In this document: positions 7,978-17,415 of the stretch, one piece after another | How positions within the stretch are numbered: position 1 is the first letter of the stretch | Layout of the letters: every line of letters starts with the position of its first letter | Assembly (NCBI GenBank): GCA_947449575.1 | Contig: CANFRV010000013.1 | Location: 35,523-99,522 of the forward strand | From: Flavobacteriales bacterium | GTDB taxonomy: Bacteria > Bacteroidota > Bacteroidia > Flavobacteriales_D > Crocinitomicaceae | Direction of reading: 5' to 3' | Length of the DNA stretch: 64,000 nt | Translations under genes and position numbers: made by a program | The notes under the pieces: model-generated | What the model was told of the DNA's origin: nothing | Databases searched by the model: none | Seen by the model: only the letters and a program-made list of their open reading frames with translations

Positions 7978-9079
7978 TATCTTTAGTATATTTCTATTCA
8001 TTTACGCCATTTTTGGTTGTTTACTGATCTGCGGATTTTTTTTTCAATTCAAGAAAGAAAAGAAAAACTTCACTTCTTCATCCAATTTGATCAATACAAA
8101 TCAAATAACAGTAATTATTCCTTTTAGGAACGAGGTGAATAATTTACCTAAATTGATTGAATCAATTCAGAAACAGACTATTTTACCTTTTCATTTTTTA
8201 TTTATTGATGACCATTCGACGGATGATGGAATTGAAAAAATTAGACAATTGAAAAAATCAATTCAGTATTCTGTTCTCAAATTACCAGCTGGAATGCAAG
8301 GAAAAAAGGCTGCCATACGATATGGAATTGAAAATAGTGCATCAGATTATATTCTAACTTTAGACGCTGATGTGAAATTTGAATCTACTTATTTTTCATC
8401 TTTAGAAAAACTATCAAAAAAAGACCTCTTAATTCTTCCGGTAATCATGGAAGGGAAAAATTGGAAGGAGAAATTATTTGAATTAGATTACGCATTTTCA
8501 AACTCACTAAATACAGCAATTTCCGGTTTAAAGAGACCATTTATCGCAAGTGGAGCTAATTTACTTTTTCGAAAAGATGTTTTTTTAACATTTGATTCAT
8601 TTGAAAAACATAAACATATTTTCTCGGGCGATGATGTATTTCTGCTTAGAGATTTCCAAAAAAACAACTGTGAAATTGAACTAATTACTGAATTATCGAA
8701 TGCGGTATATACAAATAGCCCTCATACAATAAAATCTTTTTTTGAACAGCGGTTAAGATGGATAGGAAAAGGGCGAATCGTCAATGACATGCTAAGTAAT
8801 TCTTTAACATTCATCGTAGCAAGTATACATTTACTTTTTTTTATTGGGACGATCTATTTATCTGCAAAGCATGAATTTGTATTTTTGATTGTGTTTTTCA
8901 TCCTTAAATCTAGTATAGAAATGATGATTAATTATCCCTATTTCTCCAAAGTAAAACGTATTAACACATGGACTTTTATTCCAATTTCATCCTTTTTGTA
9001 TCCCTGCTATATTGCCTCTCTTCTACTTCTTTCAGCAACATTCAAAATAAAGTGGAAAGGTAGAAACATTCAAGTTTGA
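7970..9079 (+). CDS. Membrane-anchored family 2 glycosyltransferase
   Basis: This 369-residue protein starts with one membrane span, then a GT2 domain: VIIPFRNEVNNL near 43, FIDDHSTDDG near 76, TLDADVKFES near 124, a GDDVFL motif near 220 and QRLRW near 258-262. Two or three C-terminal membrane segments follow. QxxRW-type motifs mark processive or lipid-linked glycosyltransferases. The TTG start at 7970 overlaps the preceding membrane gene by 8 bases; the nearest internal ATG would remove the first nucleotide-binding motif. Substrates are unknown; glycolipid synthesis is plausible. Confidence 0.82.
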   Translation: MNNIFSIFLFIYAIFGCLLICGFFFQFKKEKKNFTSSSNLINTNQITVIIPFRNEVNNLPKLIESIQKQTILPFHFLFIDDHSTDDGIEKIRQLKKSIQYSVLKLPAGMQGKKAAIRYGIENSASDYILTLDADVKFESTYFSSLEKLSKKDLLILPVIMEGKNWKEKLFELDYAFSNSLNTAISGLKRPFIASGANLLFRKDVFLTFDSFEKHKHIFSGDDVFLLRDFQKNNCEIELITELSNAVYTNSPHTIKSFFEQRLRWIGKGRIVNDMLSNSLTFIVASIHLLFFIGTIYLSAKHEFVFLIVFFILKSSIEMMINYPYFSKVKRINTWTFIPISSFLYPCYIASLLLLSATFKIKWKGRNIQV

Positions 9080-9105
9080 AAATAGACAAAAGTTACAGGC
9101 AAAAA

Positions 9106-9131
9106 AAAGGTTGCCGCACCTGACAACCTTT
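9106..9131 (-). terminator. Intrinsic terminator for the DUF3127 gene
   Basis: The stem AAAGGTTG/CAACCTTT encloses a loop of about ten bases and is followed on the minus strand by a run of eight T. It lies about 50 bases past the DUF3127 stop. It may also help end transcription of the plus-strand glycosyltransferase, but the plus side lacks a long T-tract. Confidence 0.8.
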
Positions 9132-9182
9132 CACTATTTATTAATTGAATCTCAATCAAACATTAAAACTTCAATATTCCAA

Positions 9183-9569
9183 TCAGAATGGTAGATCATC
9201 ATCTGCACTTTCAGTAATCGCTTGCGTTGAAGCAATTGGATCTAAGCTCATTGCAGCAGGACCTCCTTGTGGCATACCTCCTCCATTTGCACCCACTTTA
9301 TCAATTCTCCAAGCTTCTAAAGTATTGAAATACTTTACCTCACCTGTAGGACTAGTCCACTCACGTCCACGAAGATTAAAAGAAACCTCCACTTGATCAT
9401 TTACTTGAACAGTATCCAATAAAGAACATTTGTCTTGCGTAGATTGAAACATGATATCTTGCGGATACATACTCGACGCATCTGTTACCACGAATTCTCT
9501 TTTTGCAAATTTCTCACTTACTTGAACTGTTGCATTCACAACTTTAACGATTCCACTTAATTTAAACAT
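9183..9569 (-). CDS. DUF3127 protein with SSB-like acidic C-terminal tail
   Basis: A 128-residue protein whose body, from MFKLSGIVKVV to about residue 95, matches DUF3127, a small family in Bacteroidota and phages with an OB-fold-like character. The phrase DQVEVSFNLRGREW and the aromatic, basic strands fit nucleic-acid binding. A Gly/Pro-rich linker follows and the protein ends in ESADDDLPF. That ending is almost identical to the acidic tip of single-stranded DNA-binding protein (DDDIPF), which recruits repair proteins. This is direct sequence observation; partner recruitment is inference. It lies 33 bases downstream of the flavin reductase and has its own terminator. Confidence 0.85.
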   Translation of the reverse strand: MFKLSGIVKVVNATVQVSEKFAKREFVVTDASSMYPQDIMFQSTQDKCSLLDTVQVNDQVEVSFNLRGREWTSPTGEVKYFNTLEAWRIDKVGANGGGMPQGGPAAMSLDPIASTQAITESADDDLPF

Positions 9570-9602
9570 ACTTTTTGTTTTTTATTATTCTATACTCTTT
9601 AT

Positions 9603-10496
9603 TTAATTGTTAAATGAAAGCAACGTTAACCATGCTTCTTCCAATTTATTTTCTTGTAATAATTCTTTTGCTCTTTGATGTAATGATTCTTCCAATTTCA
9701 CCGGTTCGTTTTCTAAAGATACAAATAATTCACTTAACTCAATCAATTTATATTCATTAACATCCGTTTCATTTGGAATTTCTTCAATACCCGCTAGATG
9801 ACCTAGATCATTACCAGTCAAAAGATTACTATTTCTAATATCTGCAGGCAAATGATCAAAACCAATTCCGCAAGTGGTTATAGGTTTCATAATTTCGAAC
9901 ATTGACTTTTCATCTGCCCGACAATACCAATTTCCACCCATTCGAGAAACTAAATCAATTTTATGCTGATCAATCATCCCATTTTCATCCAGTACATCCT
10001 CGTGAATATGGATTTTAACAACTTCACAAATAATTAGGTTACCCGCTCCTCCTTCAGCCCCAAGTTCAATAACTTCATTCACCTTACACTCAAATTGAAC
10101 AGGAGATTCGGCAACACGCATTGGCTTAATTAAATCCGATTTAATAGGCGTAAACCCAGCTTTCAAAAACTCGCTAACTCCCGGAGCATAGGGAGAACTA
10201 GCTAAACTCATTTGGTGAACAATATCGTAATTCACGACATTAATAACAACTTCTGGATTTACTTTTACATTTTTATAGGTATCCTTTGTTTCATTCGTTC
10301 TTCCACTTCTAGCAGGAGAAAAAATCAAAATCGGCGGATTGGCACTAAAAACATTAAAAAAACTAAACGGAGCCAAATTACTATTCCCTTTCTCGTCAAT
10401 AGTAGAAGCAAAAGCAATAGGACGTGGACCAATAGCACCTAATAAATACTGGTGCAACTTTGGAATTGGAAGCGTTTTCGGATCAAGCGTTAACAT
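9603..10496 (-). CDS. Flavin reductase family protein (DIM6/NTAB type)
   Basis: A 297-residue protein with a flavin-reductase-like FMN-binding split barrel over about residues 15-190. Recognisable segments are YLLGAIGPRPIAFASTID, SNLAPFSFFNVFS and PPILIFSPAR, which together form the flavin pocket in this family, and RMGGNWYCR. The C-terminal 90 residues are charged and helical and extend past the barrel. It is likely a flavin reductase or flavin-binding oxidoreductase with unknown substrate. It is possibly co-transcribed with the DUF3127 gene downstream. A TATCTTTG element lies about 22 bases upstream of the start. Confidence 0.85.
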   Translation of the reverse strand: MLTLDPKTLPIPKLHQYLLGAIGPRPIAFASTIDEKGNSNLAPFSFFNVFSANPPILIFSPARSGRTNETKDTYKNVKVNPEVVINVVNYDIVHQMSLASSPYAPGVSEFLKAGFTPIKSDLIKPMRVAESPVQFECKVNEVIELGAEGGAGNLIICEVVKIHIHEDVLDENGMIDQHKIDLVSRMGGNWYCRADEKSMFEIMKPITTCGIGFDHLPADIRNSNLLTGNDLGHLAGIEEIPNETDVNEYKLIELSELFVSLENEPVKLEESLHQRAKELLQENKLEEAWLTLLSFNN

Positions 10497-10517
10497 ATTT
10501 ATTTTTTTAATAAGTTA

Positions 10518-10525
10518 CAAAGATA
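10518..10525 (-). promoter_or_regulatory. Putative -7 element for the flavin reductase gene
   Basis: Read on the minus strand the sequence is TATCTTTG, a full match to TAnnTTTG, about 22 bases before the start codon. A TTTCG lies 20 bases further upstream in the -33 position. The remaining roughly 220 bases up to the next gene at 10747 show nothing further that I can name. Confidence 0.5.
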
Positions 10526-10746
10526 AGATGAAAATAGATGTATTTCGAAATGAGTTTTTAGCTTTTATTCACAATTTTAAAAACCATTCTCCTACTATTT
10601 ATTACTTTTTAAATCGTTTTTGCTCCTAAATCCTAAAAAAGACCTTATTTTTGGAAAGTATGAACGAATACGTTGTACCAAGAAGTATTGCCTCTAGCGA
10701 TTACTATTAAATTTCAAGATGACATTTAAAAAACGATAAGACACAA

Positions 10747-11508
10747 ATGAAAAAAATTATTGCCTTTTTACTTTTTTCTAATTGCTTTATTACCAATTCA
10801 TTTGGACAAAGAAACGTGAATGACTCTATTATAGGCACTCCATGGGTTTCTGTGAATTACGGGGGTAATTGGACGAGTGGAGATATGGCTCTAAAGTACG
10901 ATTTCCTTCATCATCTAGGAATTATGGCCGGCTATAAAACTACTAAAAATTGGTTTTTGGGTATTGATGCTAATTTTATGTTCAGCGAGAGAGTTCACAC
11001 CAACGGAATGCTCAATAACTTGCTAGATTCTCAAGGAAATGTCACCGATATGAATGGAGATATTGGAAAGATTGTAATTTCTGCGCGAGGACTAAATGCA
11101 AATCTAGCCGTGGGAAAAGTTTTCCCTATTTTGAGTCCGAATGAAAATTCAGGAATTTTTATTCACTGCGGACTAGGATTTCTGGCTCATAAATATAGAA
11201 TTGCCACGCAAGATCAAGTTATACCGCAATTAGAATTAGATTATAAAAAAGGATATGATAGATTAACATTAGGTCCTAATTTTCATCAATTTGTTGGCTA
11301 CGCATTTATGGCCGACCATGGATTAATTAACTTCTTTGGTGGATTTTATGCACAACAAGGATTCACTCATAACTTTCGCACGCAATTTTTTGACCAACCT
11401 GGAGTTCCCGTATCAAACAAAACAATGTTGGATTTCCAAGTTGGATTTAAAATAGGTTGGTTCATTCCTATTTATAAAAGAAAACCAAAAGATTATTATT
11501 TAGATTGA
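10747..11508 (+). CDS. Secreted outer-membrane beta-barrel-like protein, unknown function
   Basis: A 253-residue protein with a signal peptide ending NSFGQ at about residue 21. The mature part alternates hydrophobic and polar residues with many Gly and aromatic positions (for example WVSVNYGGNWTSGDM and FQVGFKIGWFIPIY near the C-terminus), the pattern of small Bacteroidota outer-membrane barrels. I recognise no catalytic motif. It overlaps the start region of the Kdo transferase gene, so the two are likely co-transcribed and may share a role in outer-membrane assembly. Confidence 0.75.
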   Translation: MKKIIAFLLFSNCFITNSFGQRNVNDSIIGTPWVSVNYGGNWTSGDMALKYDFLHHLGIMAGYKTTKNWFLGIDANFMFSERVHTNGMLNNLLDSQGNVTDMNGDIGKIVISARGLNANLAVGKVFPILSPNENSGIFIHCGLGFLAHKYRIATQDQVIPQLELDYKKGYDRLTLGPNFHQFVGYAFMADHGLINFFGGFYAQQGFTHNFRTQFFDQPGVPVSNKTMLDFQVGFKIGWFIPIYKRKPKDYYLD

Positions 11509-12731
11509 TGCATTTACTATACAACATAGGTATCATTTTATATGGTAGTATTTTAAGGATCGCTGCTTTGTTTCATCCGAAAGCAAAACTTTGGGTAGAT
11601 GGCAGACGCGATTTCTTTTCAAAACTTCCAAACTTCGAAAAGAAAGAAATATATTGGTTTCACTGTGCTTCATTAGGCGAATTTGATCAAGCTTTACCAG
11701 TGATTAATTTATTGAAAAAAAATAACCCGTCTTTATTTATTTTGGTAACTTTCTTTTCCCCTTCAGGCTTTTTACATTATCACAAAAGAAATCATAACGC
11801 TGATTACGTGTGCTACTTACCCTTAGACACTCCATCAAATGCGCGTAAATTTATTGCTCATTTTTCTCCAAGCAAAGTGTTTTTTGTGAAATATGAGTTT
11901 TGGGCAAACTATATTTTTGAAGTGAAAAAATCTGGCGCAAAACTGTATTCAATCAGTGCAATATTTCGCGCTGAACATCGATTTTTCAAAAAATCTGCTA
12001 CTTTTTTTCGCTCTTTATTACATCAGTTTGATTTCTTTTTCATACAAAATGATGCTTCTGCTGAGTTGTTAAAATCAATAGGGATTACAAATTTTCAAAT
12101 AACGGGTGATACACGATTTGATCGGGTGATAGAGAATAAAAATAATCTTCAAAAAAATATTTTAGTAGAACATTATTTAGGTGATGAAAAAGCTTTTATT
12201 ATTGGAAGTTCTTGGCCAATCGATGAAGACTTATTTATTCCATTAATAAATCAAGGTATCCTTTCACAAAAAGTCATTCTTGCTCCTCATGATATCTCCA
12301 AAGACCATATGGAACAAATTATCGGGAAATTAAAGATTCCTTTTCTCCGTTATTCGGAAGTAGAAAATGGAGGCGAAATAACGGATGAGAAAATTCTGCT
12401 TTTAGATACTATTGGTGCTCTTGCGAATGCATATTCATACGGAGCAATTGCTTACATTGGAGGTGGATTTTCAGGTAGTTTACATAATATTTTAGAACCT
12501 GCAGTCTTTGGATTACCTGTCATTTTCGGTCCAAAACACAGTAAATTTCCTGAAGCTCAAATGTTTATCGATGAAGGTATTGGATTCTCTATTGAGACAA
12601 CTGAAGAAATACTCGATACGATAGAGAAAATAAAATCCCAACAGGAAATTTTAACAATGAAAACAGCTAATTTCGTAAATAGACAAGCAGGAGCTTCATT
12701 GAAAATAGTGCAATTTCTTGAAAAGAATTAA
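11508..12731 (+). CDS. waaA: 3-deoxy-D-manno-octulosonic acid (Kdo) transferase
   Basis: WaaA/KdtA is a GT30 enzyme that adds Kdo to lipid A precursors at the inner membrane. Evidence includes an N-terminal membrane anchor (LYNIGIILYGSILRIAALF), WFHCASLGEFDQALPVI near 50-66 with the catalytic Glu, VFFVKYEFWANYIFEVK near 125, GSSWPIDED near 230 and the GGGFSGSLHNILEPAVFGLPVIFGP donor site near 312-336. I take the ATG at 11508, which overlaps the preceding stop as TGATG; a TTG three bases earlier is less likely. Length of about 407 aa is normal. Confidence 0.94.
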   Translation: MHLLYNIGIILYGSILRIAALFHPKAKLWVDGRRDFFSKLPNFEKKEIYWFHCASLGEFDQALPVINLLKKNNPSLFILVTFFSPSGFLHYHKRNHNADYVCYLPLDTPSNARKFIAHFSPSKVFFVKYEFWANYIFEVKKSGAKLYSISAIFRAEHRFFKKSATFFRSLLHQFDFFFIQNDASAELLKSIGITNFQITGDTRFDRVIENKNNLQKNILVEHYLGDEKAFIIGSSWPIDEDLFIPLINQGILSQKVILAPHDISKDHMEQIIGKLKIPFLRYSEVENGGEITDEKILLLDTIGALANAYSYGAIAYIGGGFSGSLHNILEPAVFGLPVIFGPKHSKFPEAQMFIDEGIGFSIETTEEILDTIEKIKSQQEILTMKTANFVNRQAGASLKIVQFLEKN

Positions 12732-12751
12732 TACATAAAATAGTTAAAAGA

Positions 12752-13765
12752 ATGATTGATTTTAGAAGTGATACCGTAACATTACCAACCGTCGAAATGA
12801 GAGAGTTCATGATGAGTGCTGAAGTTGGAGATGATGTATTTAACGAAGACCCAAGTATTCATGAAATTCAAAATTATGCCGCGCAACTATTCGGGATGGA
12901 AGATGCTTTATTTTGCTCTTCTGGAACACAAACAAATCAAATCGCAATAAATGTTCATGTGCGCCCAGGTGGAGAAATTATTTGTCATGAAGAAAGTCAT
13001 ATTTATAAGTATGAAGGTGGTGGAATCGCGAAAAATTCAGGGGCTTCTGTTCGTTTATTGCAAGGAAGCCGCGGAAGATTGACATCTGAAGCGATTAGCA
13101 AATGGTTTAATCCAGACGACGTTCATTATCCGATCACGGAATTAGTAAGTTTAGAAGATACGGCTAACCGCGGTGGTGGCGCAATCTATGACTTTGAAGA
13201 AATTAAGAAAATTAAACAACTTTGTATTGCTCAAAACGTTCCACTTCACATAGATGGGGCAAGACTAATGAATTCTTTGGTCGAAACGGGGATTTCTCCA
13301 AAAGAGTATGCACAGCAATTTGACTCCATTTCTTTATGCTTATCGAAAGGTCTTGGCGCACCTGTTGGATCACTTTTGTTAGGCACAAAAGAATTTATTA
13401 AAAAATCTCGTCGTGTGCGCAAAGTGTTTGGAGGCGGAATGAGACAAGCAGGTTTTTTAGCTGCTGGGGGATTATATGCATTAAAAAACAATGTTGAGAG
13501 ACTGAAAGAAGATCATAAACGAGCAAAAGAACTAGAAGCGTGTTTAGTTCAATTAAATTGGATAAAGGAAATCATTCCTGTACAAACAAATATTGTTGTG
13601 GCGGTATTAAACAGGGCCGAAGATCGAGATCTTTATATTAATAAACTGAAGGAACGTGACATTCTAGTGATGGCTTTCGGAGAAGGTATGATACGCCTTG
13701 TGACACATTTAAATAATAGTGATAGTGACATAGAAAAAACGTGTTCTATTTTGAAATCTTTTTAA
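12752..13765 (+). CDS. ltaE: Low-specificity L-threonine aldolase
   Basis: This PLP enzyme cleaves threonine and allo-threonine to glycine and acetaldehyde. The N-terminus MIDFRSDTVTLPT is a strong family signature. The sequence also has GMEDALFCSSGTQTNQ near residue 49-64, HIDGARLMNS near 166-175 and the PLP Lys in SLCLSKGLGAPVGS near 197-203. The protein is full length at 337 aa. It follows waaA by 20 bases and may be its operon partner, though the functions are unrelated. Confidence 0.94.
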   Translation: MIDFRSDTVTLPTVEMREFMMSAEVGDDVFNEDPSIHEIQNYAAQLFGMEDALFCSSGTQTNQIAINVHVRPGGEIICHEESHIYKYEGGGIAKNSGASVRLLQGSRGRLTSEAISKWFNPDDVHYPITELVSLEDTANRGGGAIYDFEEIKKIKQLCIAQNVPLHIDGARLMNSLVETGISPKEYAQQFDSISLCLSKGLGAPVGSLLLGTKEFIKKSRRVRKVFGGGMRQAGFLAAGGLYALKNNVERLKEDHKRAKELEACLVQLNWIKEIIPVQTNIVVAVLNRAEDRDLYINKLKERDILVMAFGEGMIRLVTHLNNSDSDIEKTCSILKSF

Positions 13766-13909
13766 TTTCAACTGGAAAAATAAAAAAAACACAAATTTTA
13801 ACTATTTTTCTCATTTCAAGTGACTAAAACGCTAAAAAACAAGATGATACTATGAAAAGTATGGCGTAACTTTGTCCCGTAATAATCTCGGTGATTTTTA
13901 CATTATTTT

Positions 13910-14146
13910 ATGACGAAAGACTACACAACAACATCCGACAATATCGCATTTTTAGCGCTAAAAATTTTACAAGATTCATCTTCTTCAAAAATATCAAAAG
14001 TATTAGCAAGTTCTGCGCTCTCAAACGTCAGCGGAGGAAAATTATCAAGAAGTAAAATTGAGGCAAAAGCATCTAAACTTTTAAAAAATCGAAAATGTTG
14101 CCCAATGACAAAATCACTTGCAGAATCTATTTTACATCACGCGTAA
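13910..14146 (+). CDS. Small orphan protein, 78 aa
   Basis: I do not recognise this protein. It is basic and Ser/Lys-rich, has no signal peptide or membrane span, and contains a vicinal Cys pair in KNRKCCPMTK near residue 64. It reads like two or three amphipathic helices (for example KIEAKASKLLKN). A TAACTTTG element at about 13867-13874 matches the Bacteroidota -7 consensus and would give a leader of roughly 30 bases, which supports expression. It stands alone between ltaE and the convergent M1 peptidase gene. It could be a real small gene or a chance ORF; the promoter and the even composition favour real. Confidence 0.5.
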   Translation: MTKDYTTTSDNIAFLALKILQDSSSSKISKVLASSALSNVSGGKLSRSKIEAKASKLLKNRKCCPMTKSLAESILHHA

Positions 14147-14236
14147 GAAATCAAAGTAAGTTCTAACACTATTTTAGTTTCAAAACGCCTATAACAAAGT
14201 GATTTCGGGTGATATCCTTACTTAGTATTCTTGAAA

Positions 14237-17236
14237 TCAATTGATTCCCGTCAATTTTAATCCTTTATTTACAATATTCATTTTCAATGTGAATCGAATA
14301 TTCTTTGAATAATTACTAGTAAATAAAGCTCCCATATTATCACTTTGATATAGAGGGAAATACATCCCGAAAACTTTTCCTAGTCTCATTCCTAACCCTG
14401 TCACAAAAATACCATTTGTAGTACTTCCATTTGAATAGGTTCCAGCATCTGCAAAAACGCCTAAGACATTTGGTTTGATTGGCAATTGTAAATAAAAGTT
14501 ACCTGTTGTCATCCAAAAAGAGGTGGAGGCTGCATTACTAGTTGTTTTAAATCCTCCCATATCTGCATTTCTTTGGTTGGCAAAAAAACCACTGGTCGCT
14601 GATCGAGCAAAGTAGTAATCTTCATAAAATATATCTTGATTCCCACTAACACCGCTCATCGAAATTAAATATCTTCCCGTATTATCAGCATCTTTGTAGC
14701 GGTAATTCGACCCAAAATAAGCTCTCAATTCAACCCAACGTTTGATTTTATTTTTCAAATATCTAAAGCGATAATTTCCTTCCATTGAAACCCTACCTAC
14801 TTCATTTGAATTACCCGTGTTTTTCATGTAATCACTTCTCAAAATCAAATCTGCTTGATGATCCGCTTTTACATAATGAGTAGCAAACTTAACGAACCCT
14901 CCCATTTCATTTGTAGAATTACTGCCGGATTTTATAGTACTTGAAATTGTTTGAATTAAGAATGAATGAGAAATTGGTGAAGCTGACTTTCTATTTCCTA
15001 AATTCATAAAAATATAAGGCGAAAAATTAGCATAATATTGATTTTGTTCTGTGAAACCATTTCCCATTTTTTCATCATTTTTAAATGATTTTAGCGATAC
15101 TCCTAAACGAATTAACTTAAATGATTTTCGAGGCAACATAGAATAACTAAATTCTCCAATTCCTGATATGCTTTTTCTCCCAGTTGAATACATAGGGGCC
15201 ATTAAATATTGGAAGTTTTTAAAGGGAATTCCATAATTATGAGCCACTATTCCCACCATAAATTTATCATACGCGTTTCCAGAAACCATAGGTGTCCAAA
15301 AGTTGTTTGACTTACCTCGTTCATGATCGCCAAATAGAAATTCAAATTTTACAGGCTCTATTTTATTAAATAATAAACTTTTTTTCCACTGGTTATTCGT
15401 TCTATCCATCTCTGGAATATTATTATTCGCATCGATACGAACCTCATCTAAATTTAGTGAATTTAAATGAACAAGTTGTTTTTTATCTCCCGGTTCAACC
15501 CAACTTTTTTCTATTAATTTGCCGTCAGCATATCCATCTATTTCTACTGGACCATTTACTTGCCCAACGTTTCTTAAAGTAACGTCAAATCCACTTGCTG
15601 TTTTTTTCACTTTGGATAATCTGTAATCAATGTGATGCGTCGTTTGAATTAAATCATCAAAGAGCCAAGATAAATTTTTACCTGATGTTTGTTCAAGGAT
15701 ACTGCGCATATCTTCCGGCTGAGGATGCTTAAACTTCCACTTTTCAAAATAAGCATGCATACATTTACCAAATAATTCTTCTCCTAAATAGGCGCGTAGA
15801 TAAAAGAAAACAAGTCCCGTTTTTTGATACATGATTATACCATAGTTGGTCGGGGTGAAATCTGGCGATGGTGTTTCAATTGGCTGATCTGCACCTATCA
15901 TTGCCATCATTCGATACGAAATATCACCAGAATCATGATGATCAAGACCGTTTAAATGAAATCTACCATTTAATACCATATCAGAAAAACGAGTGTTGTC
16001 GGGATATTTTGTTTGTACATATCGAACTTCATTCAACGTATTCATACCTTCATCCATCCAACCATGCACTCTTTCATTAGATCCCAAAATACCATAAAAC
16101 CAGTTATGGCCAACTTCATGAACAATGACAACTTCTAACTCTTCTTTAGAACTCGTATTTCCAATAACAGTCACATTTGGATACTCCATTCCTCCACCAG
16201 CACTGATCGTTCCATCAACAGCGGTAACTTGATTATATGGATAATCCCCATTCCACAGTGAATAATAGTAGGTTCCATCGTTTATATATTCTATGGCATC
16301 TTTCCAAAATCCTGCATTTTTAGGCGTAAACATTGCCCAAGTTGTTACTCTTCTTTTTGATTGTGGTAACTCAACTTCTCCTTTTAAAACTTCAAAGCGT
16401 TTATCTGCAAACCAACCAAAATCATGCACATCTCTTTGAGTATATCGTATTGTTTTCATTTTAGAAGATGATTCTGGAAATGAAAATGAAGTTACTTGCT
16501 TCGTTGCACTTCCTAGTTCACCACTTTTAATTTTTAGTGCAGATTTAGCGGCTAAATCATTCAAGAAATCAATTTCAGATGTGGTTTGTAAATCTCCAGT
16601 AGCACCAACCACATAATTTTCAGGTAAAGTTATTGATACATCAAAAGATCCATATTCAGAATAAAATTCACCCTGATTCAAATAAGGAATTGGATTCCAT
16701 CCATTTTTATCATACACTGCTGGTTTTGGATACCATTGCGTAATTTGATATGATTGCCCAACATGTCCCAATCGAGAAATTTCACCGGATGGAATTTGCA
16801 CAGTAAATGGTGTTGAAATAGTAATTCTACCCCCTGAAAATAAAGGAGTAGCAAGAAAAATTTTACAAATATCTAGGTTGACAGGATCAAATTCCCAAAT
16901 CACTTTTTCTCCATTTACTCTAAAATCCAAATTATCAATCGATCCTTTAAGACTATCAGCTCCATATTTTAAAACTGTTTTATTTTCTTGCCATTGCTGC
17001 TTACCTAAAGCGGAATGCTCATTTTTATAGGCGTTTGGCCATACATGTATGTAAATAAAATCGAGTATTGCTGGAGAATTATTAACATATTCAAATTCTT
17101 CAAATGCAGTAATCTGATGTTTTGCATCATCTAAAGTCACATTTATTTTATAATTCACTTCTTGTTGCCAATAGTTTTGCGAAAATAGTGACGATGAAAG
17201 TAGAAGCGATAAGGTAACTAAAGTAATTTTATTCAT
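14237..17236 (-). CDS. Secreted M1-family metallopeptidase
   Basis: A 999-residue zinc aminopeptidase-like protein with a signal peptide ending LFSQ (residues 1-20). An M1 N-terminal beta domain covers about 25-260. The catalytic domain carries the GGGMEY exopeptidase motif near 347-352, the zinc motif HEVGH at 373-377 and the third ligand Glu396, 18 residues after the second His. The final 350 residues are beta-rich and aromatic and look like an outer-membrane or surface domain, not the usual ERAP-like helical domain. There is no clear T9SS tail. Outer-membrane-associated peptide degradation is the likely role. Confidence 0.9.
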   Translation of the reverse strand: MNKITLVTLSLLLSSSLFSQNYWQQEVNYKINVTLDDAKHQITAFEEFEYVNNSPAILDFIYIHVWPNAYKNEHSALGKQQWQENKTVLKYGADSLKGSIDNLDFRVNGEKVIWEFDPVNLDICKIFLATPLFSGGRITISTPFTVQIPSGEISRLGHVGQSYQITQWYPKPAVYDKNGWNPIPYLNQGEFYSEYGSFDVSITLPENYVVGATGDLQTTSEIDFLNDLAAKSALKIKSGELGSATKQVTSFSFPESSSKMKTIRYTQRDVHDFGWFADKRFEVLKGEVELPQSKRRVTTWAMFTPKNAGFWKDAIEYINDGTYYYSLWNGDYPYNQVTAVDGTISAGGGMEYPNVTVIGNTSSKEELEVVIVHEVGHNWFYGILGSNERVHGWMDEGMNTLNEVRYVQTKYPDNTRFSDMVLNGRFHLNGLDHHDSGDISYRMMAMIGADQPIETPSPDFTPTNYGIIMYQKTGLVFFYLRAYLGEELFGKCMHAYFEKWKFKHPQPEDMRSILEQTSGKNLSWLFDDLIQTTHHIDYRLSKVKKTASGFDVTLRNVGQVNGPVEIDGYADGKLIEKSWVEPGDKKQLVHLNSLNLDEVRIDANNNIPEMDRTNNQWKKSLLFNKIEPVKFEFLFGDHERGKSNNFWTPMVSGNAYDKFMVGIVAHNYGIPFKNFQYLMAPMYSTGRKSISGIGEFSYSMLPRKSFKLIRLGVSLKSFKNDEKMGNGFTEQNQYYANFSPYIFMNLGNRKSASPISHSFLIQTISSTIKSGSNSTNEMGGFVKFATHYVKADHQADLILRSDYMKNTGNSNEVGRVSMEGNYRFRYLKNKIKRWVELRAYFGSNYRYKDADNTGRYLISMSGVSGNQDIFYEDYYFARSATSGFFANQRNADMGGFKTTSNAASTSFWMTTGNFYLQLPIKPNVLGVFADAGTYSNGSTTNGIFVTGLGMRLGKVFGMYFPLYQSDNMGALFTSNYSKNIRFTLKMNIVNKGLKLTGIN

Positions 17237-17261
17237 AGAAAATTTTGAATTAATAAGATAG

Positions 17262-17269
17262 CAAAAATA
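17262..17269 (-). promoter_or_regulatory. Putative -7 element for the M1 peptidase gene
   Basis: The minus strand reads TATTTTTG, matching TAnnTTTG, about 26 bases before the start codon at 17236. No clear -33 element was found. Confidence 0.4.
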
Positions 17270-17415
17270 AGATTATCAATCAAATAAGCATTATATTTCA
17301 GTCGAAAACCATCTTGATCTTCGTCATTATTTTATAAACGGAAATATAACTAAATAAGATACCGAATTTACATGAAAGAAATTCCAACAGTAAACCCAAA
17401 GTATAAAATTATTTT

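Noticed and set aside
9145..9396. Plus-strand ORF of 83 codons over the DUF3127 gene
   Set aside because: It is antisense to a conserved domain gene with a clear terminator, so it is most likely a shadow.
10339..10629. Plus-strand ORF of about 96 codons opposite the flavin reductase 5' end
   Set aside because: It lies antisense to a clear flavin-reductase gene, has odd composition and no domain; a shadow frame.
14237..17236. Several plus-strand ORFs inside the M1 peptidase gene, for example near 15868-16080
   Set aside because: All are antisense to conserved catalytic-domain sequence and have no promoter or family features.
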